64,000 nt of DNA from Candidatus Gastranaerophilales bacterium (GTDB lineage: Bacteria; Cyanobacteriota; Vampirovibrionia; Gastranaerophilales; Gastranaerophilaceae), in the NCBI GenBank assembly GCA_944323135.1, contig CALURI010000010.1:1-64000 (forward strand), written 5' to 3'. Shown here in pieces: positions 35,142-43,865 of the stretch (the first letter of the stretch is position 1; each line of letters starts with the position of its first letter). Position numbers and translations under genes: made by a program. Under the pieces are notes generated by a model that ran no database searches, was not told where the DNA came from, and was given only the letters and a program-made list of their open reading frames with translations.

Positions 35142-36074
35142 ATGAAAAAATTTATAATTATTTTCACTGTCTTAATGCTTGCAAGCCCTTGTACACCAGC
35201 AAGTCAATATGGAACTATTTTAGATAATTTGGAAAATTCATTATACGGTTTTACATATACAACATCAGATGATGCCTCAAGACTTTCAAGAATAGAAGAA
35301 AGTGTATACGGACAAAGCAGAGCTAATAAACCTATTAATGAACGTATATCATCATTAAAAAAAGATATGTCAGCAGACTTGATAGGTCAAGAAATTAGTC
35401 CGAAAGAAGATACTTTTGCAGAAGATGAATACAAATATAATGACAAACTTGCACAAGAAAAACTACCGCCGCCAGGTGCAAATGTAGATTACCCATCTGT
35501 TAATGCACTTGAAAAACAAGTATTTAATCAGGAATTTAAAACTCAGGATTTAAACAGCAGACTTGCAAATCTCGAGAAAAAAACTCTTGGGAAAACTTTC
35601 GAAACAGATGCATTTTCATCTCGGGTTGAAAGACTCCAGGCAAAAATTCAACCGGAAGAACTAATGGAAAATAAATTAGCCAATGCTTCAGATGATTTTT
35701 ATGAAGATACAACAATTCCGCTCGATAAAACTTACAAACTTGATGAATATCAACCTCAAGGATTTGACTATGATACTTATAATAAACATGATAATAAACC
35801 TGAAAAAATAAATCTTGCATCAGTTGAAAAATCAATATTTAAGCACTCATTTAACAACGAAAACATGAATAACCGATTAGCCCGTCTGGAATCAACCATG
35901 TTTGGAACAACATTTGACACAGACACCCAGGAGGATCGTTTGAGACGTATTTCAAGTGCATATAAAGCACAAAAAACAGCTAACAAATACGACTCAAACA
36001 AATTTTCCCAGAACATGGCAACCGCGATGCAGATTGGTACAATCTTACTAATGATTTTAGCCTGTGTCCTTTAG
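35142..36074 (+). CDS. Exported protein with LE..(L/M)FG..F repeats and a C-terminal membrane helix
   Basis: Sec signal peptide (MKKFIIIFTVLMLASPCTPA), where the Cys could make it a lipoprotein, although the site is not a good lipobox. Four copies of a ~40-residue unit follow, with the pattern L..LE..(L/V/M)(F/Y)G..F......SRL.RLE: residues ~30-70, ~115-165, ~225-265 and its continuation. A hydrophobic segment ends the protein (MQIGTILLMILACVL). AAGGAG precedes the ATG. I do not recognise a named family. It is monocistronic between two terminator/promoter gaps. Confidence 0.8.
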   Translation: MKKFIIIFTVLMLASPCTPASQYGTILDNLENSLYGFTYTTSDDASRLSRIEESVYGQSRANKPINERISSLKKDMSADLIGQEISPKEDTFAEDEYKYNDKLAQEKLPPPGANVDYPSVNALEKQVFNQEFKTQDLNSRLANLEKKTLGKTFETDAFSSRVERLQAKIQPEELMENKLANASDDFYEDTTIPLDKTYKLDEYQPQGFDYDTYNKHDNKPEKINLASVEKSIFKHSFNNENMNNRLARLESTMFGTTFDTDTQEDRLRRISSAYKAQKTANKYDSNKFSQNMATAMQIGTILLMILACVL

Positions 36075-36149
36075 AAAATTATCAATAATAAAAATTTATA
36101 TTGCTGAATTAAAAACATAAAGGCAATTGCAATAGGTCAAATATTACGC

Positions 36150-36155
36150 TAAAAT
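36150..36155 (+). promoter_or_regulatory. -10 box of the oppF-like gene, leaderless type
   Basis: TAAAAT, 6 nt (TATTCT), ATG at 36162. Confidence 0.62.
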
Positions 36156-36161
36156 TATTCT

Positions 36162-37118
36162 ATGAATCAAGAAAATTTAATAAAAATAAAAAATTTATTT
36201 GTTGAATACCACACAAATAAAGGCATATTAGGTGGAAAGAAGACTATTCACGCAGTTAACGGAGTATCCTTAGATATTTATAAAGGAGAAATTCTTGCCA
36301 TAGCAGGAGAATCAGGATGCGGGAAATCTACAATTGCAAAAACAATTCTAAGGCTTGAACCGGCAAAATCAGGAGAAATCCTTGTCAATGGTAAAAATAT
36401 TTTAACTATTAATAAAACAGAATTAAAAGAATTTCGCAAACATGCACAAATGGTTTTCCAAAACCCTTATGCCAGCTTAAATCCAAAAATGAAAATTATT
36501 GATATTCTAAAAGAGCCTCTTGAGATAAATACCAATTTTTCTAAATCTGAAATAGAAAAACTTATAAAAGAAAAAATAAAACTTGTAGGCTTAGATGAAA
36601 GCTGTCTTGAATTATATCCGCATGAATTTTCCGGCGGACAAAGACAAAGAATTGCAATTGCAAGAGCACTTGTTTTATCACCTGAATTTATTCTTGCAGA
36701 TGAACCCGTCAGCGCATTAGATGTAAGTATTCAAGCTCAGGTAATCAACCTTTTAAAAGAGCTTAAAGAAAAATATAATCTTACAATAATACTAATTACC
36801 CACGATATGAGTGTAATCCAATATCTTGCGGACAGAGTTGCAATTATGTATCTCGGAGAAATTGTGGAATCAGGCTATACCAAAGATATATTCACATCTC
36901 CTCTTCACCCATATACAAAAGCTTTATTAAGTTCTGTACCGCAAATTAATAAATCAACTAAAAAAATTATACTTCAAGGAGAACTGCCATCACCTGAAAA
37001 TCTTCCAAAAGGTTGTAAATTTCATACAAGATGCCCAAGAGTTATGGACAAATGTAAAAATTGTATTCCTGAAGAAAAAGGCAATTCACATAAAGTAAAA
37101 TGTTTTCTGTATGAATAA
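36162..37118 (+). CDS. Oligopeptide/dipeptide ABC transporter ATPase (OppF/DppF-like)
   Basis: 318-aa ATP-binding subunit. Walker A GESGCGKST, Q-loop VFQNPYASLNP, signature FSGGQRQRIAIARAL, Walker B ILADEPVSALD, H-loop ITHD, and the C-terminal oligopeptide-transporter extension HPYTKALLSSVP and GCKFHTRCP...C with cysteines that hold an Fe-S cluster in some members. No permease, binding protein or OppD partner is next to it, so its genes must be elsewhere. Confidence 0.93.
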   Translation: MNQENLIKIKNLFVEYHTNKGILGGKKTIHAVNGVSLDIYKGEILAIAGESGCGKSTIAKTILRLEPAKSGEILVNGKNILTINKTELKEFRKHAQMVFQNPYASLNPKMKIIDILKEPLEINTNFSKSEIEKLIKEKIKLVGLDESCLELYPHEFSGGQRQRIAIARALVLSPEFILADEPVSALDVSIQAQVINLLKELKEKYNLTIILITHDMSVIQYLADRVAIMYLGEIVESGYTKDIFTSPLHPYTKALLSSVPQINKSTKKIILQGELPSPENLPKGCKFHTRCPRVMDKCKNCIPEEKGNSHKVKCFLYE

Positions 37119-37125
37119 TCTGTGA

Positions 37126-37131
37126 TATAAT
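37126..37131 (+). promoter_or_regulatory. -10 box of smpB, leaderless type
   Basis: TATAAT, 6 nt (TACTTT), ATG at 37138. It lies in the 19-bp gap after the ABC gene. Confidence 0.65.
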
Positions 37132-37137
37132 TACTTT

Positions 37138-37590
37138 ATGGACAGAAAAATTATTACAACAAACAGAAAAGCTTTTCACGACTACACAATAATCGAAAAA
37201 TATGTAGCCGGAATTGTTTTAACCGGCACCGAAATCAAATCTATACGTAAAAATGCAATTAATCTAAAAGACAGTTTTTGCAAAATAGATGATAATGAAA
37301 TTTTTCTGTACAATTGCCACATATCACCATACGAACAAGGTAACAGATTTAATCACGATGCTGAACGTGTCAGAAAACTTCTTCTTAATAAAAAAGAAAT
37401 TCTAAAAATGCACACAAAAGTAAAGCAAGATAATTATACAATTGTTCCGCTGGAAGTTTTTTTGTCAAACGGTTTTGCAAAAGTAGAAATTGCACTTGCA
37501 AAAGGCAAAAAACTTCATGACAAACGTGATGATATCGCAAAAAAAGACCACGCAAAAGAAATGGACAGAGCATCTAAAATCAGATATTAA
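37138..37590 (+). CDS. smpB: SsrA-binding protein SmpB
   Basis: Partner of tmRNA in rescuing stalled ribosomes. 150 aa with the OB fold signatures NRKAFHDYTIIEKYVAG, GTEIKSIR, LKDSFCKI, and LHDKRDDIAKKD followed by the basic C-terminal tail that enters the mRNA channel. No ssrA gene is visible in the window. Followed after 15 bp by a formyltransferase gene. Confidence 0.97.
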   Translation: MDRKIITTNRKAFHDYTIIEKYVAGIVLTGTEIKSIRKNAINLKDSFCKIDDNEIFLYNCHISPYEQGNRFNHDAERVRKLLLNKKEILKMHTKVKQDNYTIVPLEVFLSNGFAKVEIALAKGKKLHDKRDDIAKKDHAKEMDRASKIRY

Positions 37591-37605
37591 TTTGGAGTAA
37601 TTAAT

Positions 37606-38598
37606 ATGAAAGTTGTTATTTTAGGCAAAGGAGAAATGTTATCTAACCTTATCGAAGGCACAGTTAATGCAAATTGTGAAATTGCCGGAATTTTTCGCTA
37701 CGAAAGAACTGTTTTACCTCCTGCATTACTTGCAATAAGAGATTTTTTCAAAAGTTCATCCGATGTAACTTTGATAAAACAATATAAATTACATGAAATA
37801 AAATGTAATTCCGCAAATTCTGAAAAATTTAAAAAAGAAATATTAAAACTAAACGCCGATATAATATTAGTCGGTACCTGGGCTGAAAAGCTAAAAAAAG
37901 ATATTATCGATTTGCCTGTAATAGCATCTGTAAATGTACACCCTTCATTTCTCCCGAAATACAGAGGTCCAAACCCATATTTACAGACAATACTACATGG
38001 AGAAAAAACATCAGGTGTAACTTTCCATCTTATAGATGAAAACTTTGATAAAGGCTCAATTCTTTCTCAAAAAGAAATTGAAATTTTACCGACAGATACA
38101 GGTAAAGAACTAAAAGAAAGAACTGTATATCAAGCAAGACTGATGTGCTCTGAAATTCTAAACAAACTTCAAGATGGGTTAATTATTCCGGTAAATCAAA
38201 ATGAAAAAGAAGCAACTTATTTCCCGAATATAACATCAAATGATATGATGCTTGATTTTGAAAAAGAAACAGCAGAACAAATACACGCCAGAATAAGAGC
38301 ACTCCACCCCTGGCTTCCCTGTTATTATACATACAAAAATAAATACTTTATCCCAAATCCATATAAATTAAGGATTTTAGACGAAGAACAAACTTCTAAA
38401 ATTTTACAGAAAAATAAAATTGCACACCCTAAAGTAGGAAATATTATAAATACAAATTACAAATCCCGTTCAATAACTGTAATGTGTAAAGATTGGAAAT
38501 CCCTAAAAATGGTTGGAACATATCTTTATGGTTTTATGAATAAACCATTCACACAATTTTATATTAAAAATTTGGATATACAACAAATACGGGATTAA
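37606..38598 (+). CDS. Formyltransferase family protein (Fmt-like)
   Basis: 330 aa. The N-terminal formyl-THF hydrolase/transferase fold includes the central VNVHPSFLPKYRGPNP motif with the catalytic Asn/His region, and GVTFHLIDENFDKGSIL. A C-terminal Fmt-like domain begins near 215 (TEQIHARIRALHP-like segment). It could be the methionyl-tRNA formyltransferase, but HPSFLPKYRGPNPY is closer to sugar- or unknown-substrate formyltransferases than to the usual HASLLPRYRGAAP. No def gene is beside it. TTTGGAG lies upstream of the ATG. Confidence 0.75.
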   Translation: MKVVILGKGEMLSNLIEGTVNANCEIAGIFRYERTVLPPALLAIRDFFKSSSDVTLIKQYKLHEIKCNSANSEKFKKEILKLNADIILVGTWAEKLKKDIIDLPVIASVNVHPSFLPKYRGPNPYLQTILHGEKTSGVTFHLIDENFDKGSILSQKEIEILPTDTGKELKERTVYQARLMCSEILNKLQDGLIIPVNQNEKEATYFPNITSNDMMLDFEKETAEQIHARIRALHPWLPCYYTYKNKYFIPNPYKLRILDEEQTSKILQKNKIAHPKVGNIINTNYKSRSITVMCKDWKSLKMVGTYLYGFMNKPFTQFYIKNLDIQQIRD

Positions 38599-38618
38599 AA
38601 ATTATTCTATGTTTATAA

Positions 38619-38624
38619 TATAAT
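38619..38624 (+). promoter_or_regulatory. -10 box of mgtE, leaderless type
   Basis: TATAAT, 6 nt (ATTCTT), ATG at 38631. Confidence 0.65.
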
Positions 38625-38630
38625 ATTCTT

Positions 38631-39998
38631 ATGATGAACGTTCAAAACATTGTCGACAGAATAAGAGAAATCATGGACGATGAAACACTTATTCAGCTTA
38701 AAGAAGAGTTGAACAGTTATCACGTCGCAGATTTAGCAGATATTTTTCAAGAATTGAAGACGGAAGAAAGACTTCAATGTTTCAAATTGCTTGAAATAGA
38801 AAAAGCTGCCGATTTAATGGAATATTTACCCCCGCAGATGCAAGTTGAACTTTTAAGTGATATTGACGAAAACCTCGCATCACAAATTCTTACACAACTT
38901 CCTCACGATGCTGCTGCTGACGTTTTAGGAGATATGGAAGAAGATGAAAGTGAAACTTATTTAGACAAACTTCCCCATAAATTTTCGGAAGAGGTCAGAG
39001 AACTTTTAACATATAATGAAGATACTGCAGGCGGTATTATGAATCCTTCAGTGCTTACTGTCAATTCAGATATGAGTGTTCAAGACGTATTAAATCATAT
39101 CAGAATTAAAGCTGAACAGGATAATATGGAACTTTACTATGTTTATGTAGTAGATAAACAAAACCACCTTTTAGGCGTTGTTTCTCTCAGAAAACTTCTG
39201 ACATCTCCTACAAATCAAAAAGTTGAAGATATTATGATTTCAGATATAGTAAAACTTCATGTTGATGATTACAGCGACTTTATTATAGATGAATTTATGA
39301 AATATCAATACAATGCTCTGCCGGTTGTTGATTTATATAACAGGCTAAAAGGTATGATTACCTGGGATGACGTTCATGATTTGTTTGAAGAAGAAACAAC
39401 AGAAGAAATTTATCAATCTTCAGGTATTTCAACTGAAATTGTTGATGAAGACGAAATTTTATCAGGCAATATTTTAAATGCAATAAGAGCAAGAATGCCT
39501 TGGCTTTTTATTACATTAATCGGAGAATTTATTGCGGTAAATGTAGGTCATCATTTTGATCACACGTTACAGGCACTTCCTATAATAGCAATATTTATGC
39601 CGCTTCTTGCAGGTTTAGGCGGGAATATTGGCACACAAAGTATTACACTTATGGTTCGCGGGCTTTCAACTGGGCAGGTGACACTAAATTCCGCAATTCA
39701 TCATATTTTTAGAGAAGCAAGCATTGGGCTTATAATAGGTACAATATTTGGTTTTCTCGTTACAATTGTATGCTGGGGCTGGCAGCACAGCAAAGAATTA
39801 GGAGCTGTTGTCGGTTTTGCAATGACAGTTAATATGACAATGGCTACAATTATCGGGACATTTACACCATTTGCGCTTAAAGCAATGAAAGTAGATCCTG
39901 CAGTCGCATCAGGTCCTGTAATTGCGACAACAATTGATGTGTTAGGGTTGGCAATTTATTTCACGTTAGTGTCAACTTTTTTAATTAAGGTTATGTAA
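38631..39998 (+). CDS. mgtE: Magnesium transporter MgtE
   Basis: 455 aa. The N-terminal superhelical domain (about 1-130; LADIFQELKTEERL) and a tandem CBS pair (about 135-255) act as the Mg2+ sensor. Five membrane helices follow from about 280, with LAGLGGNIGTQSITLMVRGL and ATTIDVLGLAIYF forming the pore region. A homodimeric Mg2+ channel gated by cytosolic Mg2+. Followed by an LCP-family gene after 12 bp, a likely operon. Confidence 0.95.
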   Translation: MMNVQNIVDRIREIMDDETLIQLKEELNSYHVADLADIFQELKTEERLQCFKLLEIEKAADLMEYLPPQMQVELLSDIDENLASQILTQLPHDAAADVLGDMEEDESETYLDKLPHKFSEEVRELLTYNEDTAGGIMNPSVLTVNSDMSVQDVLNHIRIKAEQDNMELYYVYVVDKQNHLLGVVSLRKLLTSPTNQKVEDIMISDIVKLHVDDYSDFIIDEFMKYQYNALPVVDLYNRLKGMITWDDVHDLFEEETTEEIYQSSGISTEIVDEDEILSGNILNAIRARMPWLFITLIGEFIAVNVGHHFDHTLQALPIIAIFMPLLAGLGGNIGTQSITLMVRGLSTGQVTLNSAIHHIFREASIGLIIGTIFGFLVTIVCWGWQHSKELGAVVGFAMTVNMTMATIIGTFTPFALKAMKVDPAVASGPVIATTIDVLGLAIYFTLVSTFLIKVM

Positions 39999-40010
39999 AA
40001 GGTAAGAAAT

Positions 40011-41351
40011 ATGGCAAACAATCAACAACAATATAAAAGAAGAGAATTGAATAATAGAACTGAAGCATTTATAAAACATCAAAAACAATTAAGAGAAGAA
40101 CGAGCATCTTTTGCCAAAGTTCTCATTGGTATGACTATTGTATTTATAGGTGTTATTTTAAGTATATTTGTTCTTGCAGATAATGAAGATTTTTTGGAAA
40201 AACATTTTGGAGAGAATTCGGTAATAACACAAATTTTTCAAAAACTTAACATAAGTAATGACAATAAAGAACATGCAGATTTTGCGCTTCCTTTTGGACT
40301 AAGACGTCAAAATATATTATTTTTGGGAGTTGATGCCAGCAACAACCCTAAAGATTTATGGACCGGAACAAGAACAGACACTATAATTCTCGTTAATATT
40401 GATCCAAGGACAAAATCCGTAAATGCTCTTTCAATCCCAAGAGACAGTAAAGTGTATTTACCAGGAGATAACGGCGTAAATAAAATAAATGCAGCGCATG
40501 CCATAGGCGGAATAGAAATGACTAAAAGAACAATTGAAGATACTTTAGGAGTTCATATAGACAGATATATTATGGTTCACGATGCCGCCGTAAAAGAAAT
40601 TGTTGATGCGATGGACGGCTTAGATATATATATAGAAAAACCTATGCACTACAATGATTATTCAGGGCATTTATTTATCAACTTTTCAAAAGGGAATCAT
40701 CACCTAACAGGACAAGAAGCTGTAGAATATTTGCGTTTTAGACACGATGCACTTGGAGATATAGGAAGAACTCAAAGACAACAATGGCTTTTGAGAAGTT
40801 TATTAACAAAATTAAAACAACCTTCAACAATAACCAAAATTCCTGATATTATTTCTGTTGCCAAAAAATATGTAAAAACAGATATGTCGTTTTACGAAAT
40901 GTCACAATATGCAGCATTAGCAAAACATATAGATATGGATAAAATTGAAATTGCAATGCTTCCCGGTGCACCAAATAAAAAAGGATATATCAGTTACTGG
41001 ATTTTAGATCCTGAAAAAACTCAAGAAGTTATAAACAGAGTAATTTATCGTGATAAAAAACCTATAGAAGATATGGCACAAATAAGTGCAAGTTTATTAA
41101 GCTCAAATTCTTCTCGTTCAGCTCAAGTAGAAGAAGCTTTAAAAACGGCAGGTATAGAGATAAAATGCAGAGGAACAGCCTCAAGAGCACACTCTCAATT
41201 TATTGCACATTCATCTAAAATAACAAATGAATATTATAATCATTTAACAAAAGAAAATCCTGCATTAGCAAATTTACAATTTGTATATGATCCTGTAAAT
41301 TATCATTGCGGCGAAACAGATTTTACAATTATTTTATCAGGAGATCAATAA
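40011..41351 (+). CDS. LytR-CpsA-Psr (LCP) family protein with LytR C-terminal domain
   Basis: 446 aa, type II membrane topology: a basic cytosolic N-terminus, then one helix near 40-57 (VLIGMTIVFIGVILSIFVLA). The LCP domain has RTDTIILVNID, SIPRDSKVYLPG, NKINAAHAIGG and LRFRHDALGDIGRTQRQQ, where the arginines bind polyprenyl phosphate. A LytR_C domain ends the chain (SSRSAQVEEALKTAGIEI...). LCP enzymes attach glycopolymers from undecaprenyl carriers to the wall. AAGG lies before the ATG and it follows mgtE by 12 bp. Confidence 0.92.
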   Translation: MANNQQQYKRRELNNRTEAFIKHQKQLREERASFAKVLIGMTIVFIGVILSIFVLADNEDFLEKHFGENSVITQIFQKLNISNDNKEHADFALPFGLRRQNILFLGVDASNNPKDLWTGTRTDTIILVNIDPRTKSVNALSIPRDSKVYLPGDNGVNKINAAHAIGGIEMTKRTIEDTLGVHIDRYIMVHDAAVKEIVDAMDGLDIYIEKPMHYNDYSGHLFINFSKGNHHLTGQEAVEYLRFRHDALGDIGRTQRQQWLLRSLLTKLKQPSTITKIPDIISVAKKYVKTDMSFYEMSQYAALAKHIDMDKIEIAMLPGAPNKKGYISYWILDPEKTQEVINRVIYRDKKPIEDMAQISASLLSSNSSRSAQVEEALKTAGIEIKCRGTASRAHSQFIAHSSKITNEYYNHLTKENPALANLQFVYDPVNYHCGETDFTIILSGDQ

Positions 41352-41373
41352 ATTTCTCTAACTGCTGATTTTT

Positions 41374-41447
41374 GTGTCTGTAGCTCAGCTGGATAGAGCG
41401 TTTCCCTCCGAAGGAAAAGGTCGTGCGTTCAAATCGCATCAGGCACA
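41374..41447 (+). tRNA. tRNA-Arg (CCG)
   Basis: Acceptor stem GTGTCTG/CAGGCAC (one G-U pair), D-arm GCTCAGCTGGATAGAGC, anticodon arm TTTCC-CTCCGAA-GGAAA with anticodon CCG, T-arm GTGCG-TTCAAAT-CGCAT. CCA is not encoded. Lies 22 bp after the LCP gene. Confidence 0.95.
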
Positions 41448-41576
41448 AAAAATTATTATATTTACGGATAAAACATTTTGCAAGATTTTTTCGGTACCGG
41501 TTTTATGCCGATAAAAATTTCCACACAAAAACATAAAAATTTTCACGTCTAAAAAATATTAAATATTATTTTATGC

Positions 41577-41582
41577 TATAAT
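41577..41582 (+). promoter_or_regulatory. Extended -10 promoter before the second tRNA-Arg
   Basis: ATGCTATAAT (TGn extended -10) about 50 bp upstream of the tRNA at 41634. No clear -35. Confidence 0.5.
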
Positions 41583-41633
41583 GAATTTGGTTGACAGCCG
41601 GTTTTAGAGTATTAAAATCGATAGAAAATGGAA

Positions 41634-41710
41634 GGCTTCGTAGCTCAGCAGGATAGAGCAGCGGTTTCCTAAACCGAAGATCGCGCGTTCGAATCGCGCC
41701 GGGGCCGCCA
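41634..41710 (+). tRNA. tRNA-Arg (CCT), CCA encoded
   Basis: Acceptor stem GGCTTCG/CGGGGCC with G-U pairs, D-arm GCTCAGCAGGATAGAGC, anticodon loop TTCCTAA giving CCT, T-arm GCGCG-TTCGAAT-CGCGC, and a genomic CCA. The first anticodon-stem pair is a G-A mismatch. Confidence 0.93.
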
Positions 41711-41769
41711 TTTTTTTATGCACAAATAAAATTAAAATCCGGCTATAAAAAAGAACATAACCCCAAAAA

Positions 41770-42093
41770 TTATAAATTTATAATATCATTGTGAATTTTA
41801 TAAAGGAGTTGTAAATGTTTGTCATCAGAGAATTTAATCATTTTTTTAAATTCTTCTTTTATAAAATTTACATCTTTTAAACTATCAAAATCAAAAAATT
41901 CTTTTATTTCCACATCCAAAGCAACAGCAATCCTTTCCAATGTTTCAATAGAAGGATAAGAACCTGCTATCTCAAGCTTTGAAATGTGTTTTGTATCACG
42001 TCCAATTAACTCTGCAAGTTTCTCTTGAGTAAAACCACGGCTTTTTCTTAATTGCTTTAATCTGATAGCCAATAACTCTTTTGTTGTTTTCAT
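41770..42093 (-). CDS. XRE-family (HTH_3) transcriptional regulator
   Basis: 107 aa. The helix-turn-helix occupies residues ~8-62: RLKQLRKSRGFTQEKLAELI...ISKLEIAGSYPSIETLERIAVAL. A short helical C-terminal tail follows. The start at 42093 is preferred because AAAGGA lies 8 nt before it; the frame is open 19 codons further. It is divergent from a glycosyltransferase gene, and an inverted repeat between the two (42206-42224) could be its operator. The target genes are unknown. Confidence 0.85.
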   Translation of the reverse strand: MKTTKELLAIRLKQLRKSRGFTQEKLAELIGRDTKHISKLEIAGSYPSIETLERIAVALDVEIKEFFDFDSLKDVNFIKEEFKKMIKFSDDKHLQLLYKIHNDIINL

Positions 42094-42205
42094 ATCGAAT
42101 CCTTTTGTAATAGTAATAATAGAAAGCAATTGACAAGAATAAAACATCATGAAATAATTACTTTTAATAAATAAAGTATCATGTTATTAGTATAACAGCA
42201 AAAAA

Positions 42206-42224
42206 ATACTCATTAAAAGAGTAT
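42206..42224. promoter_or_regulatory. Inverted repeat, possible operator
   Basis: ATACTC-N7-GAGTAT, a perfect 6-bp dyad in the intergenic region between the XRE regulator and the glycosyltransferase. Position suggests an operator; no binding evidence. Confidence 0.35.
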
Positions 42225-42255
42225 AAATATTGGAAATGAGCATAGGGAAGATTTA

Positions 42256-43851
42256 ATGAAAGAAATATGTGTTATCATACCTGTTTTTAATGCACTTAAG
42301 GAAACAAAAAAATGCATTTACAGTGTAATAAAAAATTTTGATTTTAATTGCGGAGAAGTAATAATAGCTGATGATCATTCAAATAAAAAAACTGAAAAAT
42401 TTTTAAAAAAAATTTGTTCAAAATATCCGGATAAATTAACTCTTTATAGAAATAACGAAAATCTTGGATACATAAAAAATTGTAATAACGCAGTAAAAAA
42501 AACTGCTGCAGAAATCGTTGTTATATTAAACAGTGATTGTGAAATCCCAAAAAATTTTAACAATAAAATTCTAAAATGTTTTGCCTCAAATCCTGATATT
42601 ATCACAGCGTCACCAATTAGCTCAAACAGCGCAAATTATTATATCCCACAGATTTTACCGTTAGAGATAATGAACAATATTTTATCTTCAAAAGAAGCGA
42701 CTTACCCTGAACTTACAAACTCTGAAGGATTCTGTTTTTGTATAAGAAAATCTTTTATAGATGAATATGGCTTATTTGATGAGATATATGGAAACGGTTA
42801 TTATGAAGAAGTTGATTTTTGTTTAAAAGTAAAAGAAGCAAATAAAAAATGCGTGCTTATCGATAATTTATATATAAAACACAAAAGAAACCGCAGTTTC
42901 TGTCATGAAAGAGAAAATTTAATGGCACAAAATGTAAAAATTTTCTACAATAAATGTGGTAAAACAATATCTAAAAATGAAATTACATATACTAAACCTA
43001 TCAACAATATTATTAAAGAAAAATTCGGGAAATATAGTTATATTCCGCTAATAAGAACAAAAATACACAACTTTATTGTCAAACCCAATAGGCTTAAAAC
43101 ATTAAAAAATATTTTTATAAAAATTCCAAAACATAATAAAAATACAAAAATTATCTACACATGTATTTCAGGAGAATACGATTTTATACCGTTGATTCAA
43201 ACATATTATGATAAAAATTGGCGTTATATATGTTTCACTAATAATAAAAAATTACTTAGATTCAAGCAGCTTGGCATGTGGGAGATAAAAAAAATGCAAT
43301 TTACCAAACTAGACAATACCAGAAATGCAAGATGGCACAAATTACACCCAGACATATTATTTCCTGACATTGATGAAAGCATCTGGATTGATGCAAATAT
43401 AGATATTTTAACAGATAAACTTTTTAAAGTAATTAGTAGCCACAAGACAGATATTTTAATTCCAAAACACTATGTAAGAGATTGCATATTTGAGGAAATA
43501 GAAGCTGTAAAACAAGCAAAATATGAAGATGTAAATATCTTAAAAAATGTTAAAAATTACCTTCTTAAAAATAATATGCCAAGAAATTACGGATTAAATG
43601 AAACTAATATTATATATAGAAAACACAATTCTAAAAAAATAAAAAAAATAATGACTGAATGGTGGAATATGATTAAAAATTATTCAAAACGTGACCAATT
43701 ATCATTATCATACATTCTATGGAAAAATAACATACCGGTAAATAAAATATGCATTGATAATGCTCGCATAGATATTAAAAATTTCAAGATATATACACAT
43801 AAATCCCAAAATACAATACAAGAAAAAATTTTAAAACTAATATTTTATTAA
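42256..43851 (+). CDS. Two-domain glycosyltransferase: GT2 plus DUF616/TOD1-like
   Basis: 531 aa. The N-terminal GT-A family 2 domain (about 1-230) has VIIPVFNALKETKKCI, NEGFCFCIRKS-type acceptor region (LTNSEGFCFCIRKSFI) and NSDCEIPKN carrying the DxD-like metal site. The C-terminal half (about 290-480) matches DUF616/TOD1-like transferases: YTCISGEYDF, RWHKLHPDILFPDIDESIW, and IDANIDI. It probably builds a surface glycan. It has no membrane helix and no neighbouring glycan genes. Codon use is even more AT-rich than its neighbours. GGGAAG is the ribosome site. Confidence 0.85.
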   Translation: MKEICVIIPVFNALKETKKCIYSVIKNFDFNCGEVIIADDHSNKKTEKFLKKICSKYPDKLTLYRNNENLGYIKNCNNAVKKTAAEIVVILNSDCEIPKNFNNKILKCFASNPDIITASPISSNSANYYIPQILPLEIMNNILSSKEATYPELTNSEGFCFCIRKSFIDEYGLFDEIYGNGYYEEVDFCLKVKEANKKCVLIDNLYIKHKRNRSFCHERENLMAQNVKIFYNKCGKTISKNEITYTKPINNIIKEKFGKYSYIPLIRTKIHNFIVKPNRLKTLKNIFIKIPKHNKNTKIIYTCISGEYDFIPLIQTYYDKNWRYICFTNNKKLLRFKQLGMWEIKKMQFTKLDNTRNARWHKLHPDILFPDIDESIWIDANIDILTDKLFKVISSHKTDILIPKHYVRDCIFEEIEAVKQAKYEDVNILKNVKNYLLKNNMPRNYGLNETNIIYRKHNSKKIKKIMTEWWNMIKNYSKRDQLSLSYILWKNNIPVNKICIDNARIDIKNFKIYTHKSQNTIQEKILKLIFY

Positions 43852-43865
43852 AAATTCAAAATATC

